64,000 nt of DNA, taken from positions 62,001-126,000 of the forward strand of contig CANLXO010000002.1 in assembly GCA_947495055.1 (NCBI GenBank), read 5' to 3'. Made by a program: the position numbers and the translations under genes. Under the pieces are notes generated by a model that searched no databases, was not told the DNA's origin, and was given only the letters and a program-made list of their open reading frames with translations. The DNA is from an uncultured Psychrobacter sp. Lineage in GTDB: Bacteria > Pseudomonadota > Gammaproteobacteria > Pseudomonadales > Moraxellaceae. Shown here piece after piece: positions 17,245 through 25,941 of the stretch. Numbering within the stretch: the first letter of the stretch is position 1; each line of letters begins with the position of its first letter.

Positions 17245-18402
17245 TTATGACGCTTGCCACTGCTCAAGGCTAAACTTGGTATCTAAATGCTTCTCCAATG
17301 CAGGCAAGTTAAACGCATCGTCTTCGCTCACAAAACTAATGCTAATACCAGTCTGTCCTGCGCGTCCTGTACGGCCGATGCGGTGTACGTAGTCATCGGG
17401 CTGATCAGGCAGTGTATAATTTATGACATGGCTGATATCATTGACATGAATGCCGCGCCCTGCCACATCTGTGGCGACCAATACCGACGCGTTCCCATCT
17501 TTAAAACGCTGCAAGTACTTTTCGCGCTTTTGCTGGATGACATCGCCTGATAGCATGACGACTTTATGAGCTTTACGCAATTTGTCATATAGGCGTTTGA
17601 CCTGATCTTTACGGTTGGCAAAGATAATGACTTTATCCACTGCATTGTCATTCAAGATACCTTGCAAGGCTCGAAATTTTTGATCTTCGGTCAATAAATA
17701 AAAGTGCTGATCGACCAGCTCACTAGTCTTGTGCTCAGGCTCGATCTCAACGAACTGCGGCTCATGCAGCCAGCGATAAGCTAGATTCATCACGTCTTGA
17801 TTAAATGTCGCTGAAAACAATAAACTTTGACGGTCCGTGTTAGGCGGCATACGACCCACTAGGCGTTTGATATCAGGAATAAAGCCCATATCGAGCATGC
17901 GATCGGCTTCATCGAGCACCAACACCTCAACCCGATCTAAGTACACCATGCCCTTGTTCATAAGATCTATCAATCGACCAGGCGTTGCAATCAGCACATC
18001 GACATACTGGCGTTCAAGCTCGTGCTGCTGCGTGTCGTAGTTGGTGCCGCCCATGATACAAACGCTATGCAAGTCCGTGTATTTGGTCAATGCAACGCAG
18101 TCATCGAATATCTGCTGCGCAAGCTCACGCGTTGGTGCCATGACGACGGCGCGCGGCTCACCTAAGAACTGTTCTTCATCTGTGGCAAAGGGACGTTTAA
18201 GCAGCGCCTCCATAATGGTAATTAAAAAAGTAGCCGTCTTGCCAGTGCCGGTTTGCGCCTGTCCGATAGCGTCTTGATGGGCTAATGTGTGCGGTAGAAT
18301 CTGCGCTTGAATATCAGTCAGGGTGGTAAAGCCCAAATCAGACACAGCGCGCAAGGTTGGCTCTGATAAAGGCAGATCTGTAAATGCGGTAAAATGACTC
18401 AA
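17245..18402 (-). CDS. rhlB: DEAD-box ATP-dependent RNA helicase, RhlB-like
   Basis: Unwinds RNA duplexes; in Enterobacteria RhlB works in the RNase E degradosome. 385 aa, with the two-RecA-domain core and almost no C-terminal extension. Q-motif region LTDIQAQILP (residues 28-37), motif I AQTGTGKT (49-56), Ib TPGR (140-143), DEAD at 164-167, SAT at 197-199, and VI HRIGRTGRAG near residue 341. Assignment to RhlB rather than RhlE/SrmB/DeaD rests on overall resemblance and the short tail. The cold-shock gene lies 174 bp upstream on the same strand, fitting a low-temperature RNA-remodelling role. Confidence 0.9.
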   Translation of the reverse strand: MSHFTAFTDLPLSEPTLRAVSDLGFTTLTDIQAQILPHTLAHQDAIGQAQTGTGKTATFLITIMEALLKRPFATDEEQFLGEPRAVVMAPTRELAQQIFDDCVALTKYTDLHSVCIMGGTNYDTQQHELERQYVDVLIATPGRLIDLMNKGMVYLDRVEVLVLDEADRMLDMGFIPDIKRLVGRMPPNTDRQSLLFSATFNQDVMNLAYRWLHEPQFVEIEPEHKTSELVDQHFYLLTEDQKFRALQGILNDNAVDKVIIFANRKDQVKRLYDKLRKAHKVVMLSGDVIQQKREKYLQRFKDGNASVLVATDVAGRGIHVNDISHVINYTLPDQPDDYVHRIGRTGRAGQTGISISFVSEDDAFNLPALEKHLDTKFSLEQWQAS

Positions 18403-18462
18403 AAAAGTATCCTTTTAGTAGACCTAAATCTTGTTATTATGCTGTGACACTTTATCAAAAAC

Positions 18463-18537
18463 AAAAAAAGCCAAGCCTCGTACCTGCAACTTATAAACGC
18501 TGTCGTATCATAGCGCTACAAGTGGAGCGAGCTTGAC
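18463..18537 (-). terminator. Probable terminator downstream of the cold-shock gene
   Basis: On the minus strand a long hairpin closes with CAAGCTCG against CGAGGCTTG (one bulged base) and an inner AGCGCT/AGCG helix, followed by a run of seven T. It lies between csp and rhlB and would end the csp transcript. The large interrupted loop lowers certainty. Confidence 0.5.
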
Positions 18538-18576
18538 TTAGTATATCAGTACTACCTAGGTATAAAAGCAGCTTAA

Positions 18577-18792
18577 TTACTCTTCTACTTTTCTGACGTC
18601 TTCAGCTTGCAAGCCTTTATCGCCTTCAACTACGCTAAATTCAACTTTTTCACCGTCTTTTAGCGAGCGATAACCATCGCCTTGAATCGCGCGAAAATGG
18701 ACAAAAATATCTTCGCCGCCATCACGCTGAATAAAACCAAAGCCTTTTGCATCATTAAACCACTTAACAGTCCCTTGCTCACGATCTGACAT
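18577..18792 (-). CDS. Cold-shock domain protein, CspA family
   Basis: Single-stranded nucleic-acid-binding RNA chaperone. 71 aa, one OB-fold cold-shock domain. RNP1 is KGFGFI (16-21) and RNP2 DIFVHF (28-33), with the usual GTVKWFN start. The sequence gives no paralogue letter. Its predicted promoter lies about 115 bp upstream, leaving the long 5' leader typical of cold-inducible csp mRNAs. Whether it is cold-induced or constitutive cannot be read from the sequence. Confidence 0.97.
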   Translation of the reverse strand: MSDREQGTVKWFNDAKGFGFIQRDGGEDIFVHFRAIQGDGYRSLKDGEKVEFSVVEGDKGLQAEDVRKVEE

Positions 18793-19127
18793 AACCTGAC
18801 ATCCTAAAATGCGCTTAGCCCCAAATTCCTTTGCACCATTGCATATAAACGGGTCTAAGAATAAAAATTAAACGGTATTCACTTACTGACTTAGAGTTTT
18901 GAATAGCTATTATACGAAGTTCAAAATGACCAATTCGGCAAAATGTAACAAACTTGCAATACAAACCATTCAAAAAATATCATAGCACGGGTTTTTGGTA
19001 ACATAAAGACTTTTCATCGCAGTTTTACTGTGCTAATAGCTTTTTATTGAAAATAAATTGCTATCATAAAACGCTTAGAATATATTCGACTCTGTATTCC
19101 AACTTTTGCATATACATAGAGACCCTT
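18793..19127. other. Divergent csp-aroQ intergenic region
   Basis: 335 bp without a gene. It holds the csp 5' leader (about 110 nt) and promoter (-10 near 18909) on the minus strand, then AT-rich sequence leading to aroQ. A 27-codon in-frame extension of aroQ into this region looks like leader sequence, not protein. No riboswitch was recognised. Confidence 0.6.
18909..18914 (-). promoter_or_regulatory. -10 box of the cold-shock gene
   Basis: A perfect TATAAT on the minus strand about 117 bp upstream of the csp ATG. No strong -35 at standard spacing. The implied ~110-nt leader fits csp-type mRNAs. Confidence 0.45.
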
Positions 19128-19661
19128 ATGAGCAGCTCAACTAGTTCTTCAAGCCCTTTTATCTCAAATAATCATAACGATAGCTCACTTACCCGCAAGA
19201 TATTACTCGTCAATGGCGTTAATCTTAATTTATTAGGTAAGCGTGAGCCTGAAATCTACGGGCATACCACTCTTGCTGACATTGAAGCGCGACTTACTGC
19301 GTTTGCTACTAAATATGATATTGAGCTTATCTGCATTCAGTCCAATATTGAGGGTGAACTTGTCGATAGTATTCAGCATTACGGCTTGCTGGCCCAAACC
19401 TCTGCACAAGTTGATGCTATCATCATCAATCCTGCCGCTTTTACTCACACCTCAGTTGCCCTGCGAGATGCGCTACTTGCCACACAAAAACCCTTTATTG
19501 AAGTGCATTTGTCTAACGTGCATCAGCGCGAGGCATTTCGTCAGCACTCCTACTTTAGTGACGTCGCTGTCGGCGTGATTTGTGGTCTTGGCGCGTCTGG
19601 CTATGACATGGCGCTTAATTACTGGTTAACACATACCTACTCTTTAAATATCGCGCACTGA
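19128..19661 (+). CDS. aroQ: Type II 3-dehydroquinate dehydratase
   Basis: Dehydrates 3-dehydroquinate to 3-dehydroshikimate, third step of the shikimate pathway. 177 aa from the ATG at 19128; the catalytic domain starts near residue 24 with [21 protein letters not shown], which contains the catalytic tyrosine (about Y44). The substrate-binding NPAAFTHTS and EVHLSN motifs follow. The family is usually ~145-150 aa, and the surplus here is a Ser-rich N-terminal extension. An upstream in-frame ATG at 19047 would add 27 non-conserved residues and is rejected. Confidence 0.94.
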   Translation: MSSSTSSSSPFISNNHNDSSLTRKILLVNGVNLNLLGKREPEIYGHTTLADIEARLTAFATKYDIELICIQSNIEGELVDSIQHYGLLAQTSAQVDAIIINPAAFTHTSVALRDALLATQKPFIEVHLSNVHQREAFRQHSYFSDVAVGVICGLGASGYDMALNYWLTHTYSLNIAH

Positions 19662-19743
19662 CACTATCTAGTGAGTAGGATCGACGAAACGATCAAGGAT
19701 TAAACACTACAAATCAACCACTAGCATGATCAAGGTGATATGA

Positions 19744-21054
19744 ATGGCACAAACGTCCTCAAAGCGCTTTATGAAACTCGCTGGCATGACCGCTAGCATT
19801 GCGGGCAAAGCGGCCAAAAACTCATTTAAACATCTCTCAAGTGACGAAGAGAAGCGCTTGCAAGCGCGCTCTGAGCTGATGCAAGATGTCGGCATTCAGA
19901 TCGCTGAAACGCTCGGTGAGATGAAAGGTGCGGTTATGAAAGTGGGACAGATCGCCTCACAATATAAAGATGTGTTCCCGCCTGAGGTGGCAACCGCGTT
20001 AGAAAAATTACAAAAAGACGCGCCCGCTATGCCTTTTGCGCAGATCAAATCTCAGGTTGAGCGTGAACTCAAAGCCCCTATTAGTGAGCTATTTGCTGAA
20101 TTTGAAGAAACGCCATTTGCCGCAGCCTCCATCGGGCAAGTACACAAAGCGGTCTTGCCGTCAAATCAAAGGGTTGTGGTAAAGGTTCAATATCCAGGTG
20201 TCGATGAGAACTGCGATAGCGATCTTAAGCAGGTGCGTATGGCACTCAAAATCGCAGGCGTGCTCAATATGAGCCGCGAATTGCAAGAGCAATTGTTTGA
20301 TGAGATTCGTAAAAGCTTACACGATGAGCTTGATTACATCAAAGAGGCGAACAACTTACGTGTATTCGGCGCGTTTCACTCAGATGATGAGGGATTGATT
20401 ATTCCAAAGGTCATCGCTAGCCACTCAACGAAGCGTATTTTGACTTTGACCGAAGAGATGGGCGAGACACTAAGCGTCGCTGCGACTTGGGACAACGACA
20501 TTAAGCAAAAAATTGCTACGCGCTTGTTTCACTTTAGTGCAGGGCAGCTGTTTTCCTTGTACCGTATGCATTGCGATCCGCATCCTGGTAACTTTGCTTT
20601 TCGCGCTGATGGCAGCGTCGTCGCTTACGATTTTGGCGGTATTCGCAGCTATAGTGATAGTGAGGTGCAGCTGTTTAAACGCTTCGCTCGTCATGCCATT
20701 CGCGGTGATGTCACTGCCCTTGAGCAAGATTTAATCGCTCTTGATATTCGCAAAGTTGATGACAAAATTGTGCCAGGCGAGTTTTATCAAAATTGGCTTG
20801 AGATCGGTCTTAAACCTCTATCTGTAGCGCCTTACCATATCGGTAAGTTTGATTTCGCCGACAGCCAAGTGCATCATGAAGCTATTACGCAGATGCGCTC
20901 ATCACTCAAATACTTCGGTCAGTTTCAGCCTTCTGCAACGACGATGATGCTTGATCGAACCGTATCAGGGCAGTATTGGAATCTGGTCAATTTGGGCGTT
21001 GAGATAGACTTATCGCCATTGGTGGAGGAATATTTAGAATTGACTGGCAAATAA
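19744..21054 (+). CDS. ABC1/UbiB-family (AarF domain) atypical kinase
   Basis: 436 aa. Carries all ABC1 hallmarks: the KxGQ motif (K66-Q69), the Ala-rich nucleotide loop AAASIGQVH near residue 128 replacing the glycine loop, the VVKVQYPG lysine segment near 143, ELDYIKEANN, the catalytic HCDPHPGN near 276, and DFGG in place of DFG near 297. UbiB-type members support ubiquinone biosynthesis or lipid/isoprenoid handling through ATPase activity. It lacks the C-terminal two transmembrane helices of true UbiB and is shorter than the usual ~540 aa, so it belongs to the shorter soluble branch. Specific role unknown. Confidence 0.88.
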   Translation: MAQTSSKRFMKLAGMTASIAGKAAKNSFKHLSSDEEKRLQARSELMQDVGIQIAETLGEMKGAVMKVGQIASQYKDVFPPEVATALEKLQKDAPAMPFAQIKSQVERELKAPISELFAEFEETPFAAASIGQVHKAVLPSNQRVVVKVQYPGVDENCDSDLKQVRMALKIAGVLNMSRELQEQLFDEIRKSLHDELDYIKEANNLRVFGAFHSDDEGLIIPKVIASHSTKRILTLTEEMGETLSVAATWDNDIKQKIATRLFHFSAGQLFSLYRMHCDPHPGNFAFRADGSVVAYDFGGIRSYSDSEVQLFKRFARHAIRGDVTALEQDLIALDIRKVDDKIVPGEFYQNWLEIGLKPLSVAPYHIGKFDFADSQVHHEAITQMRSSLKYFGQFQPSATTMMLDRTVSGQYWNLVNLGVEIDLSPLVEEYLELTGK

Positions 21055-21159
21055 GGGAATTATATAGCCCTTTTATTTTAAAACCTTAAACTTTGCTTAT
21101 CAGTGCGTCTTAATAAATCGCTGTTATGTAGTCGCTTTTAAATAGACCAGATGCATTAT

Positions 21160-21275
21160 ATTTAAACGCGGAACTGGTATAAATTTTTTCTTGCATGATG
21201 TGCCTACGCTGCTCGATGCTGCGCAACCTATGTTTTAAAAAAAGCATCCCAGTCTCGCTGTTATATTGAACTCAC
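21160..21275 (+). repeat. Dispersed intergenic repeat, copy B
   Basis: Shares CATTATAT, then GGAACTGGTATAAATTTTT and the GTGCCTACGCTGCTCGAT core with copy A (9.9 kb), in opposite orientation. The right arm is decayed (CATCCCAGTCTC against CATTCCAGTTCC) and the end, ATATTGAACTCACTATA, resembles the TGAATTxxCTATA terminus of the other copies. It sits between the ABC1 kinase gene and the convergent K+ channel gene. Confidence 0.75.
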
Positions 21276-22105
21276 TATATGTGCAATGCATGTCCGCAGC
21301 GATCACAAAAGGTTGCCCCAACCGCGTGACCAAATTTGCCGCAGTTAGGGCAAGAGATAGGATTGAGCTGCGGGCGCATATTACGAGCCAGCTCTGCGGT
21401 AAATATCCCTGTAGGTACAGCAATAATCGCATAACCTGTGATCATCACCATCGATGCGATCGCCTGCCCAATGGGTGTTTTGGGTGACATGTCGCCATAA
21501 CCTGTGGTCGTGACAGTCACAACGGCCCAATAGATTGAAAGCGGAATGCTGGTAAAGCCATTCTCAGGCCCCTCCACTACATAAACAATGGAGCCAAAGA
21601 TAGTCACTAGTAAAACTAGCGATAAGAAAAACACGGTGATTTTTTGCTGGCTTGTCTTAAGCGCTGACGCCAAAAACCCAGCTTGCTGCATATAGGCTTT
21701 GAGTTTGAGGACTCGAAATACTCGTAGAATACGCAAAATACGAATGACAATTAGGTACTGCACGCCGCCAAAAACTAAGCTTAGATAACTCGGCAATATC
21801 GATAATAAATCCACTATTCCAAAAAAACTAAAGACATAGCGCAGGCGATTGGGCGCTGAAAATAGTCGTAAGAGATATTCAAGCGTAAATAAAATGGTAA
21901 AAAACCATTCAGCATAAAAGAAGATTTTGCCGTATTGCAAACGCATATACAAGACGCTGTCAAGCATGACCACGCCCACACTAGTCAAAATCGCAATCAG
22001 TAGTACGATATCAAAAAACTTACCCAGACGCGTGTCTGTGCCTTCAATAATGATATGAATGCGGTTACGTAAGTGAGTCAGGGCTTCAGCGCTTTTTTGC
22101 TTCAT
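21275..22105 (-). CDS. Voltage-gated-type potassium channel subunit with C-terminal zinc ribbon
   Basis: 276 aa from the ATG at 22105; a TTG at 22189 would add 28 residues but gives a hydrophobic start without supporting motifs. Six transmembrane segments. S4 has arginines every third residue (RILRILRVFRVLK, near 122-134), a voltage-sensor pattern. The pore helix ends in the K+ selectivity filter TTTGYGD near residue 200. After S6, a CPNC...CDRC tail forms a small zinc ribbon. Probably a tetrameric inner-membrane K+ channel setting membrane potential; gating and partners are unknown. Confidence 0.88.
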   Translation of the reverse strand: MKQKSAEALTHLRNRIHIIIEGTDTRLGKFFDIVLLIAILTSVGVVMLDSVLYMRLQYGKIFFYAEWFFTILFTLEYLLRLFSAPNRLRYVFSFFGIVDLLSILPSYLSLVFGGVQYLIVIRILRILRVFRVLKLKAYMQQAGFLASALKTSQQKITVFFLSLVLLVTIFGSIVYVVEGPENGFTSIPLSIYWAVVTVTTTGYGDMSPKTPIGQAIASMVMITGYAIIAVPTGIFTAELARNMRPQLNPISCPNCGKFGHAVGATFCDRCGHALHI

Positions 22106-22384
22106 AGAATCGGTAAGTTCATTGAATGGAGGGTTTGAAGTTAGCAAATGGCGGTAAAAGTCTAGGACAGCTCCTAGTAGTACAAGCAAGCTTTAGTAGT
22201 TTATAATACCTATCAGTTATCATACTGGCATGTATTACGATACTGATTGAGCCACAGTGTAGCAAAAAACGGCGGTTAACAATATATAAATTGCAAGGCT
22301 ACTCACGACAGGCTAAGACCCAAAACGCCTTGACGATAAGTAGGATAAGCGTAAATAAGACAGAGCAAAACTTGAGGATAGAGT

Positions 22385-23134
22385 ATGGCAGGTCATTCAA
22401 AGTGGGCAAACATCAAACACCGAAAAGCGCGTCAAGATGCGGTAAGAGGTAAAATATTCACCAAAGTCATTCGCGAGATCGTCTCAGCCGCCAAGCAAGG
22501 CGACCCTGATCCTGACAAAAATCCACGCCTGCGCGCCGCTATCGAAAAAGGTCTATCGGTCAATATGACCCGAGACACTATCAATCGCGCGGTAGATCGT
22601 GGTACTGGCGGTGGTGATAATGAGAATATGGAAGAAGTCAGCTATGAAGGCTATGGCGTCGGTGGCGTCGCAGTACTGGTTGAGACGATGACTGATAACC
22701 TCAACCGTACAGTCAGCGAAGTGCGTCATGCTTTTACCAAATTCGATGGTAACTTGGGCACGTCAGGGTCAGTGGCTTATCTATTTACCAAACGCGGTGA
22801 AATCACTTTTGATGATGTGAGCTTAGAAGATGAAGTGATGCTTGTAGCCTTAGACGCCGGCGCGCTCGATATCGAAAACGATGGCGAGAGCTTACTGGTC
22901 ATCACCGAGTGGGAGAACTTCGGTCAAGTCAAAGACGCGCTTAATGCAGCAGGTCTAACCTCTGATAATGCGGAGGTCACTATGTCACCTGCAACCAGCG
23001 CCGATATCACCAATGTTGATGACGCGCAAAAGGTTATGAAAATGATCGATATGTTAGAGGATATCGATGATGTGCAAGACGTCTATAGCAATGTCAATTT
23101 TTCAGCTGAGGTCATGGCGCAGCTTGAAGAGTAG
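22385..23134 (+). CDS. yebC: YebC/PmpR-family transcription/translation factor
   Basis: 249 aa, the family's standard length. N-terminal signature [19 protein letters not shown], then [15 protein letters not shown] and [14 protein letters not shown] in the middle domain. Members bind DNA or ribosomes; recent work ties YebC proteins to easing translation of proline stretches, and older work to regulation. The start is secure, with TTGAGGATAG upstream. Usually near ruvC, but here it stands alone, ending in a strong terminator. Confidence 0.96.
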   Translation: MAGHSKWANIKHRKARQDAVRGKIFTKVIREIVSAAKQGDPDPDKNPRLRAAIEKGLSVNMTRDTINRAVDRGTGGGDNENMEEVSYEGYGVGGVAVLVETMTDNLNRTVSEVRHAFTKFDGNLGTSGSVAYLFTKRGEITFDDVSLEDEVMLVALDAGALDIENDGESLLVITEWENFGQVKDALNAAGLTSDNAEVTMSPATSADITNVDDAQKVMKMIDMLEDIDDVQDVYSNVNFSAEVMAQLEE

Positions 23135-23154
23135 TCTACACCTAATAAAAACTC

Positions 23155-23187
23155 AAAAAGCCAAATCTATTATAGATTTGGCTTTTT
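23155..23187. terminator. Strong bidirectional terminator after yebC
   Basis: A perfect 15-16-bp inverted repeat (AAAAAGCCAAATCTA and complement) with a very short loop, flanked by A- and T-runs, between the convergent yebC and the ogt-like gene. Confidence 0.92.
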
Positions 23188-23230
23188 ATTTGCCTGCCTG
23201 ATAATAAAATATCACAAGCCAGCTGTACGA

Positions 23231-23824
23231 TTAGTTTCTACATTTAACGCCCTCAAGCGCGAGTAGATACTCTTTTTTATCCACACCGCCCGTATAACCT
23301 GCTAGTTTGCCATCACTGCCAATGACTCTGTGACAGGGAATAATAAGGCTAAAGGGGTTTTTGCTATTAGCGTTGGCGACCGCGCGGCAGGCTTTGGGGT
23401 TGCCAATGCGCTCTGCCAATGTAGCATAGCTTATCGTCTCGCCAAATCCGATATCTTGAAGGGCTCGCCATACTTGCTGTTGAAAGGGCGTTCCTAAAGA
23501 CAAATCTAACGGCAAATCAAACTGTTTTCTCTGCTCTTGTGCATATTCATCAACTTGAATAATCGCCTCTAACAATAGCGCTTGGGCGGGATCCTCTGGG
23601 TTTAAACTATTTTTTTCTATGAACTTGAAGTCATTATCAGTGAGCTGATAATGCTTTTTGAGTTTGGCAAATGATTTTGAGTCTGTCCACCACTCGTCTT
23701 TGGACAGCCAACTCATTTCGGCAAGCTTTGGCTCATTTTGCTTGGCTGAGTGCTCATCATTCTCATTGACCATAAGCACTAAGATATAAGTCTGCAAATT
23801 TGTCGTGGTTACTATCATCGTCAT
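23231..23824 (-). CDS. ogt: Methylated-DNA--protein-cysteine S-methyltransferase
   Basis: Suicide repair of O6-methylguanine and O4-methylthymine by transfer to a cysteine. 197 aa. The acceptor cysteine is C164 in IPCHRVIG. The HTH segment TISYATLAERIGNPKACRAVANA (about 130-152) and GYTGGVDKKEYLLALEG complete the C-terminal domain. The N-terminal ~35 residues are poorly conserved. ATGs at 23824 and 23818 are both possible, and AAGGA spacing favours the second. It lacks the Ada regulatory domain. The ogt symbol is a family-level choice. Confidence 0.93.
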   Translation of the reverse strand: MTMIVTTTNLQTYILVLMVNENDEHSAKQNEPKLAEMSWLSKDEWWTDSKSFAKLKKHYQLTDNDFKFIEKNSLNPEDPAQALLLEAIIQVDEYAQEQRKQFDLPLDLSLGTPFQQQVWRALQDIGFGETISYATLAERIGNPKACRAVANANSKNPFSLIIPCHRVIGSDGKLAGYTGGVDKKEYLLALEGVKCRN

Positions 23825-23867
23825 TCCTTAACATAAAATATCGCAGCCAAACTCTAGCTATTAGCGA

Positions 23868-25274
23868 CTACTCTTTATCATCGGTCTCAAATAGAGCAGC
23901 CACGAACTGTTTGGGGCTAAAGGCACGCAAATCATCGATAGACTCGCCAACGCCGATATAGCGAATCGGCACATTTGAGGTCTCAGCGATATTGAACACG
24001 ACCCCGCCCTTTGCGGTACCATCTAGTTTGGTAATGGTAATGCCTGTCAATGGCACAACCTTATTGAACAGCTCAACTTGGTTAATAGCGTTTTGTCCTG
24101 TGCCCGCATCGAGGACGATCATACCTTCATGCGGCGCAGTCTCATCGGCTTTACGCATAACGCGCACCACTTTTTCAAGCTCGCTCATCAGATGAGTTTT
24201 GTTTTGCAGGCGTCCAGCGGTATCGGCTATTAATACATCTATGTTTTTGGCTTTGGCAGATTGCATGGCATCAAAAATCACTGAGGCACTATCAGAGCCG
24301 TGACCTTGCGCAACGACAGGAATGTTATTACGCTCGCCCCAAATCTGTAACTGCTCGGTGGCAGCGGCGCGAAACGTATCGCCTGCTGCGAGCATGACTG
24401 ATTTGCCTTCACCTTGTAAGCGCTTAGCCAGCTTGCCAATAGTCGTCGTTTTACCCACACCATTAACACCAACGACTAAGATAACAAAGGGCTTTTTGCT
24501 AGTATCGATAATCAGCGGCGCAACTTTCGGCGCAAGGATTTCTACCAATTCTGCCTGCAAAGCCTTATAGAGTGAGTGCGAGTAAATCAAATCACCACGA
24601 GCGGTCTGCTCAGTCAAGCTTTTGATGATACGCGTAGTGGCATTGACGCCAATATCAGCGACCAATAGCTGATCTTCAACCTCCTCTAACAGCTCATCAT
24701 CAATCTCTTTACCACCGATCAAGATACTTACCATACCTTCAGCAAGATTCTTTCGCGACTTACTAAGACCCGATTTCATCCGATTAAACCAGCTACCCTT
24801 TTGGCGACCTTGCGGCTCTTCTTGCTCCTGCTCTTGCTCTGGCACAGGCGCTGACGAGGATTGACTCACTTGTGCAGGCTGTGCTTGAGAGGACTTATCA
24901 GCGCTGCCAAGCTGCTCTTGCAAAGGCATCGTCGGCATAGGGGTTGCAGCGACGCTTGGCGCAGTTTTATTATCTACGCCAGTAGGCGTACGGTTATCAG
25001 ATGCACTATCAGGGCTCTGGGCCTCAGGTGTTATTAGCGGCGCTCCCAATTCGATGCGCTCATCAGCGCTATAAGGTAGCTTTGCATCTAAAGTGCTGGC
25101 GGCCAAATCACTCGTATCAGGCGCAGTAGTACTTGATGCCTGATCCCTTGGCTTATCAATAATCTCAACCGATTGCGCAGGGAGACTGGGTAAGGTAATA
25201 TCATCGTCATCTAAATCATCAAGTGCGCCATCAAGATTGATAACGACGCGATTGCTATTGTTTGGATTATTCAT
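23868..25274 (-). CDS. ftsY: Signal recognition particle receptor FtsY
   Basis: SRP-receptor GTPase that targets ribosome-nascent chain complexes to SecYEG. 468 aa. The first ~155 residues are an acidic, Pro/Gln/Ser-rich A domain including an EQEQEQEE run. The four-helix N domain starts near GSWFNRMKSGLSKSRKNL. The G domain has G1 GVNGVGKTTTIGKL near residue 267, G3 DTAGRLQNK near 350 and G4 TKLDGTAKGG near 412. A single gene, not paired with ftsEX here. Confidence 0.97.
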   Translation of the reverse strand: MNNPNNSNRVVINLDGALDDLDDDDITLPSLPAQSVEIIDKPRDQASSTTAPDTSDLAASTLDAKLPYSADERIELGAPLITPEAQSPDSASDNRTPTGVDNKTAPSVAATPMPTMPLQEQLGSADKSSQAQPAQVSQSSSAPVPEQEQEQEEPQGRQKGSWFNRMKSGLSKSRKNLAEGMVSILIGGKEIDDELLEEVEDQLLVADIGVNATTRIIKSLTEQTARGDLIYSHSLYKALQAELVEILAPKVAPLIIDTSKKPFVILVVGVNGVGKTTTIGKLAKRLQGEGKSVMLAAGDTFRAAATEQLQIWGERNNIPVVAQGHGSDSASVIFDAMQSAKAKNIDVLIADTAGRLQNKTHLMSELEKVVRVMRKADETAPHEGMIVLDAGTGQNAINQVELFNKVVPLTGITITKLDGTAKGGVVFNIAETSNVPIRYIGVGESIDDLRAFSPKQFVAALFETDDKE

Positions 25275-25528
25275 AAATGGGCCCTAAGAGTATCAATATA
25301 TATTTGTATTTTATTATAAAATAGTTGTCATTTGATGTGAGTCGTACCATCAGATGCTCGCTCATAGTTTAGCATAATTCAAGACAAATTCTGGACTGAC
25401 AGTCAGCAGCGATTTGAGGTGTACTCAGTGGTAAGAAAGCTTAGCTTAAGGTTTAAACACATAATTGCCACCTATATTTAACGCCATATCGCCTACTCTT
25501 ATTTATCGCCTAAAATTGAGAAAATTAT

Positions 25529-25675
25529 ATGAGAACTATACTATCCAAAAGATCTATCAGCTTGACTTTAGCATTTGTAATCGCGACTCTAAGCCTTGTC
25601 TTTACAGGTTGTAGTACCACTCATGAATTTAAACCGACTGCTAGCGTAATGGTTGGCGCTCATAAGTCGATATAA
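25529..25675 (+). CDS. Very small lipoprotein (48 aa)
   Basis: The ATG at 25529 opens a 48-residue frame: a basic start, a hydrophobic signal, and the lipobox VFTGC with acceptor cysteine at residue 28, leaving a mature peptide of only about 21 residues (CSTTHEFKPTASVMVGAHKS and one more). Its stop overlaps the next start by one base (TAATG). The next small protein has the same plan and a similar ending, so the two look like tandem paralogues. Function unknown. Supported by the lipobox, the coupling and the paralogy rather than by family recognition. Confidence 0.6.
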   Translation: MRTILSKRSISLTLAFVIATLSLVFTGCSTTHEFKPTASVMVGAHKSI

Positions 25676-25887
25676 TGGATGTCTTTATGTCAAAACTAAT
25701 GCCAAAATCAAATTTTAATATCGCAACTAAGCTTATTTATCAGACAGACAGTCGAAGAAATCAGATACGCAAACCTATCTTTGTGCTGATGATTGCAGCT
25801 TTATCGTCTTTGACAGTAGGCTGTAGCGCGCTCAATGCCCTTGAACCTACCGCTGTCTTGATCTCCGATATCAAAAACTCTATATAA
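25675..25887 (+). CDS. Small lipoprotein (70 aa), paralogue of the preceding gene
   Basis: Begins at the TAATG overlap with the previous stop; an internal ATG at 25687 (MSKLMPK) is an alternative. A 33-residue polar stretch precedes the hydrophobic segment and the lipobox LTVGC (Cys50), giving a mature peptide of about 21 residues. Mature ends are comparable: CSTTHEFKPTASVMVGAHKS against CSALNALEPTAVLISDIKNS. It precedes the M16 peptidase pair by 54 bp and may share their transcript. Not recognised as a named family. Confidence 0.6.
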   Translation: MDVFMSKLMPKSNFNIATKLIYQTDSRRNQIRKPIFVLMIAALSSLTVGCSALNALEPTAVLISDIKNSI

Positions 25888-25941
25888 AATGAATTACTCC
25901 ACCCTTTAAATGCTTGTCAGTCATTATCATAAGAGAGTCCC

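Noticed and set aside
19047..19127. Longer aroQ start adding 27 residues
   Set aside because: The extension is not conserved-looking and has no better ribosome site; the ATG at 19128 already gives an extended protein.
24800..24870. Gln/Glu repeat in ftsY as a separate repeat element
   Set aside because: It is a short low-complexity run in the acidic A domain, which is normally variable in FtsY.
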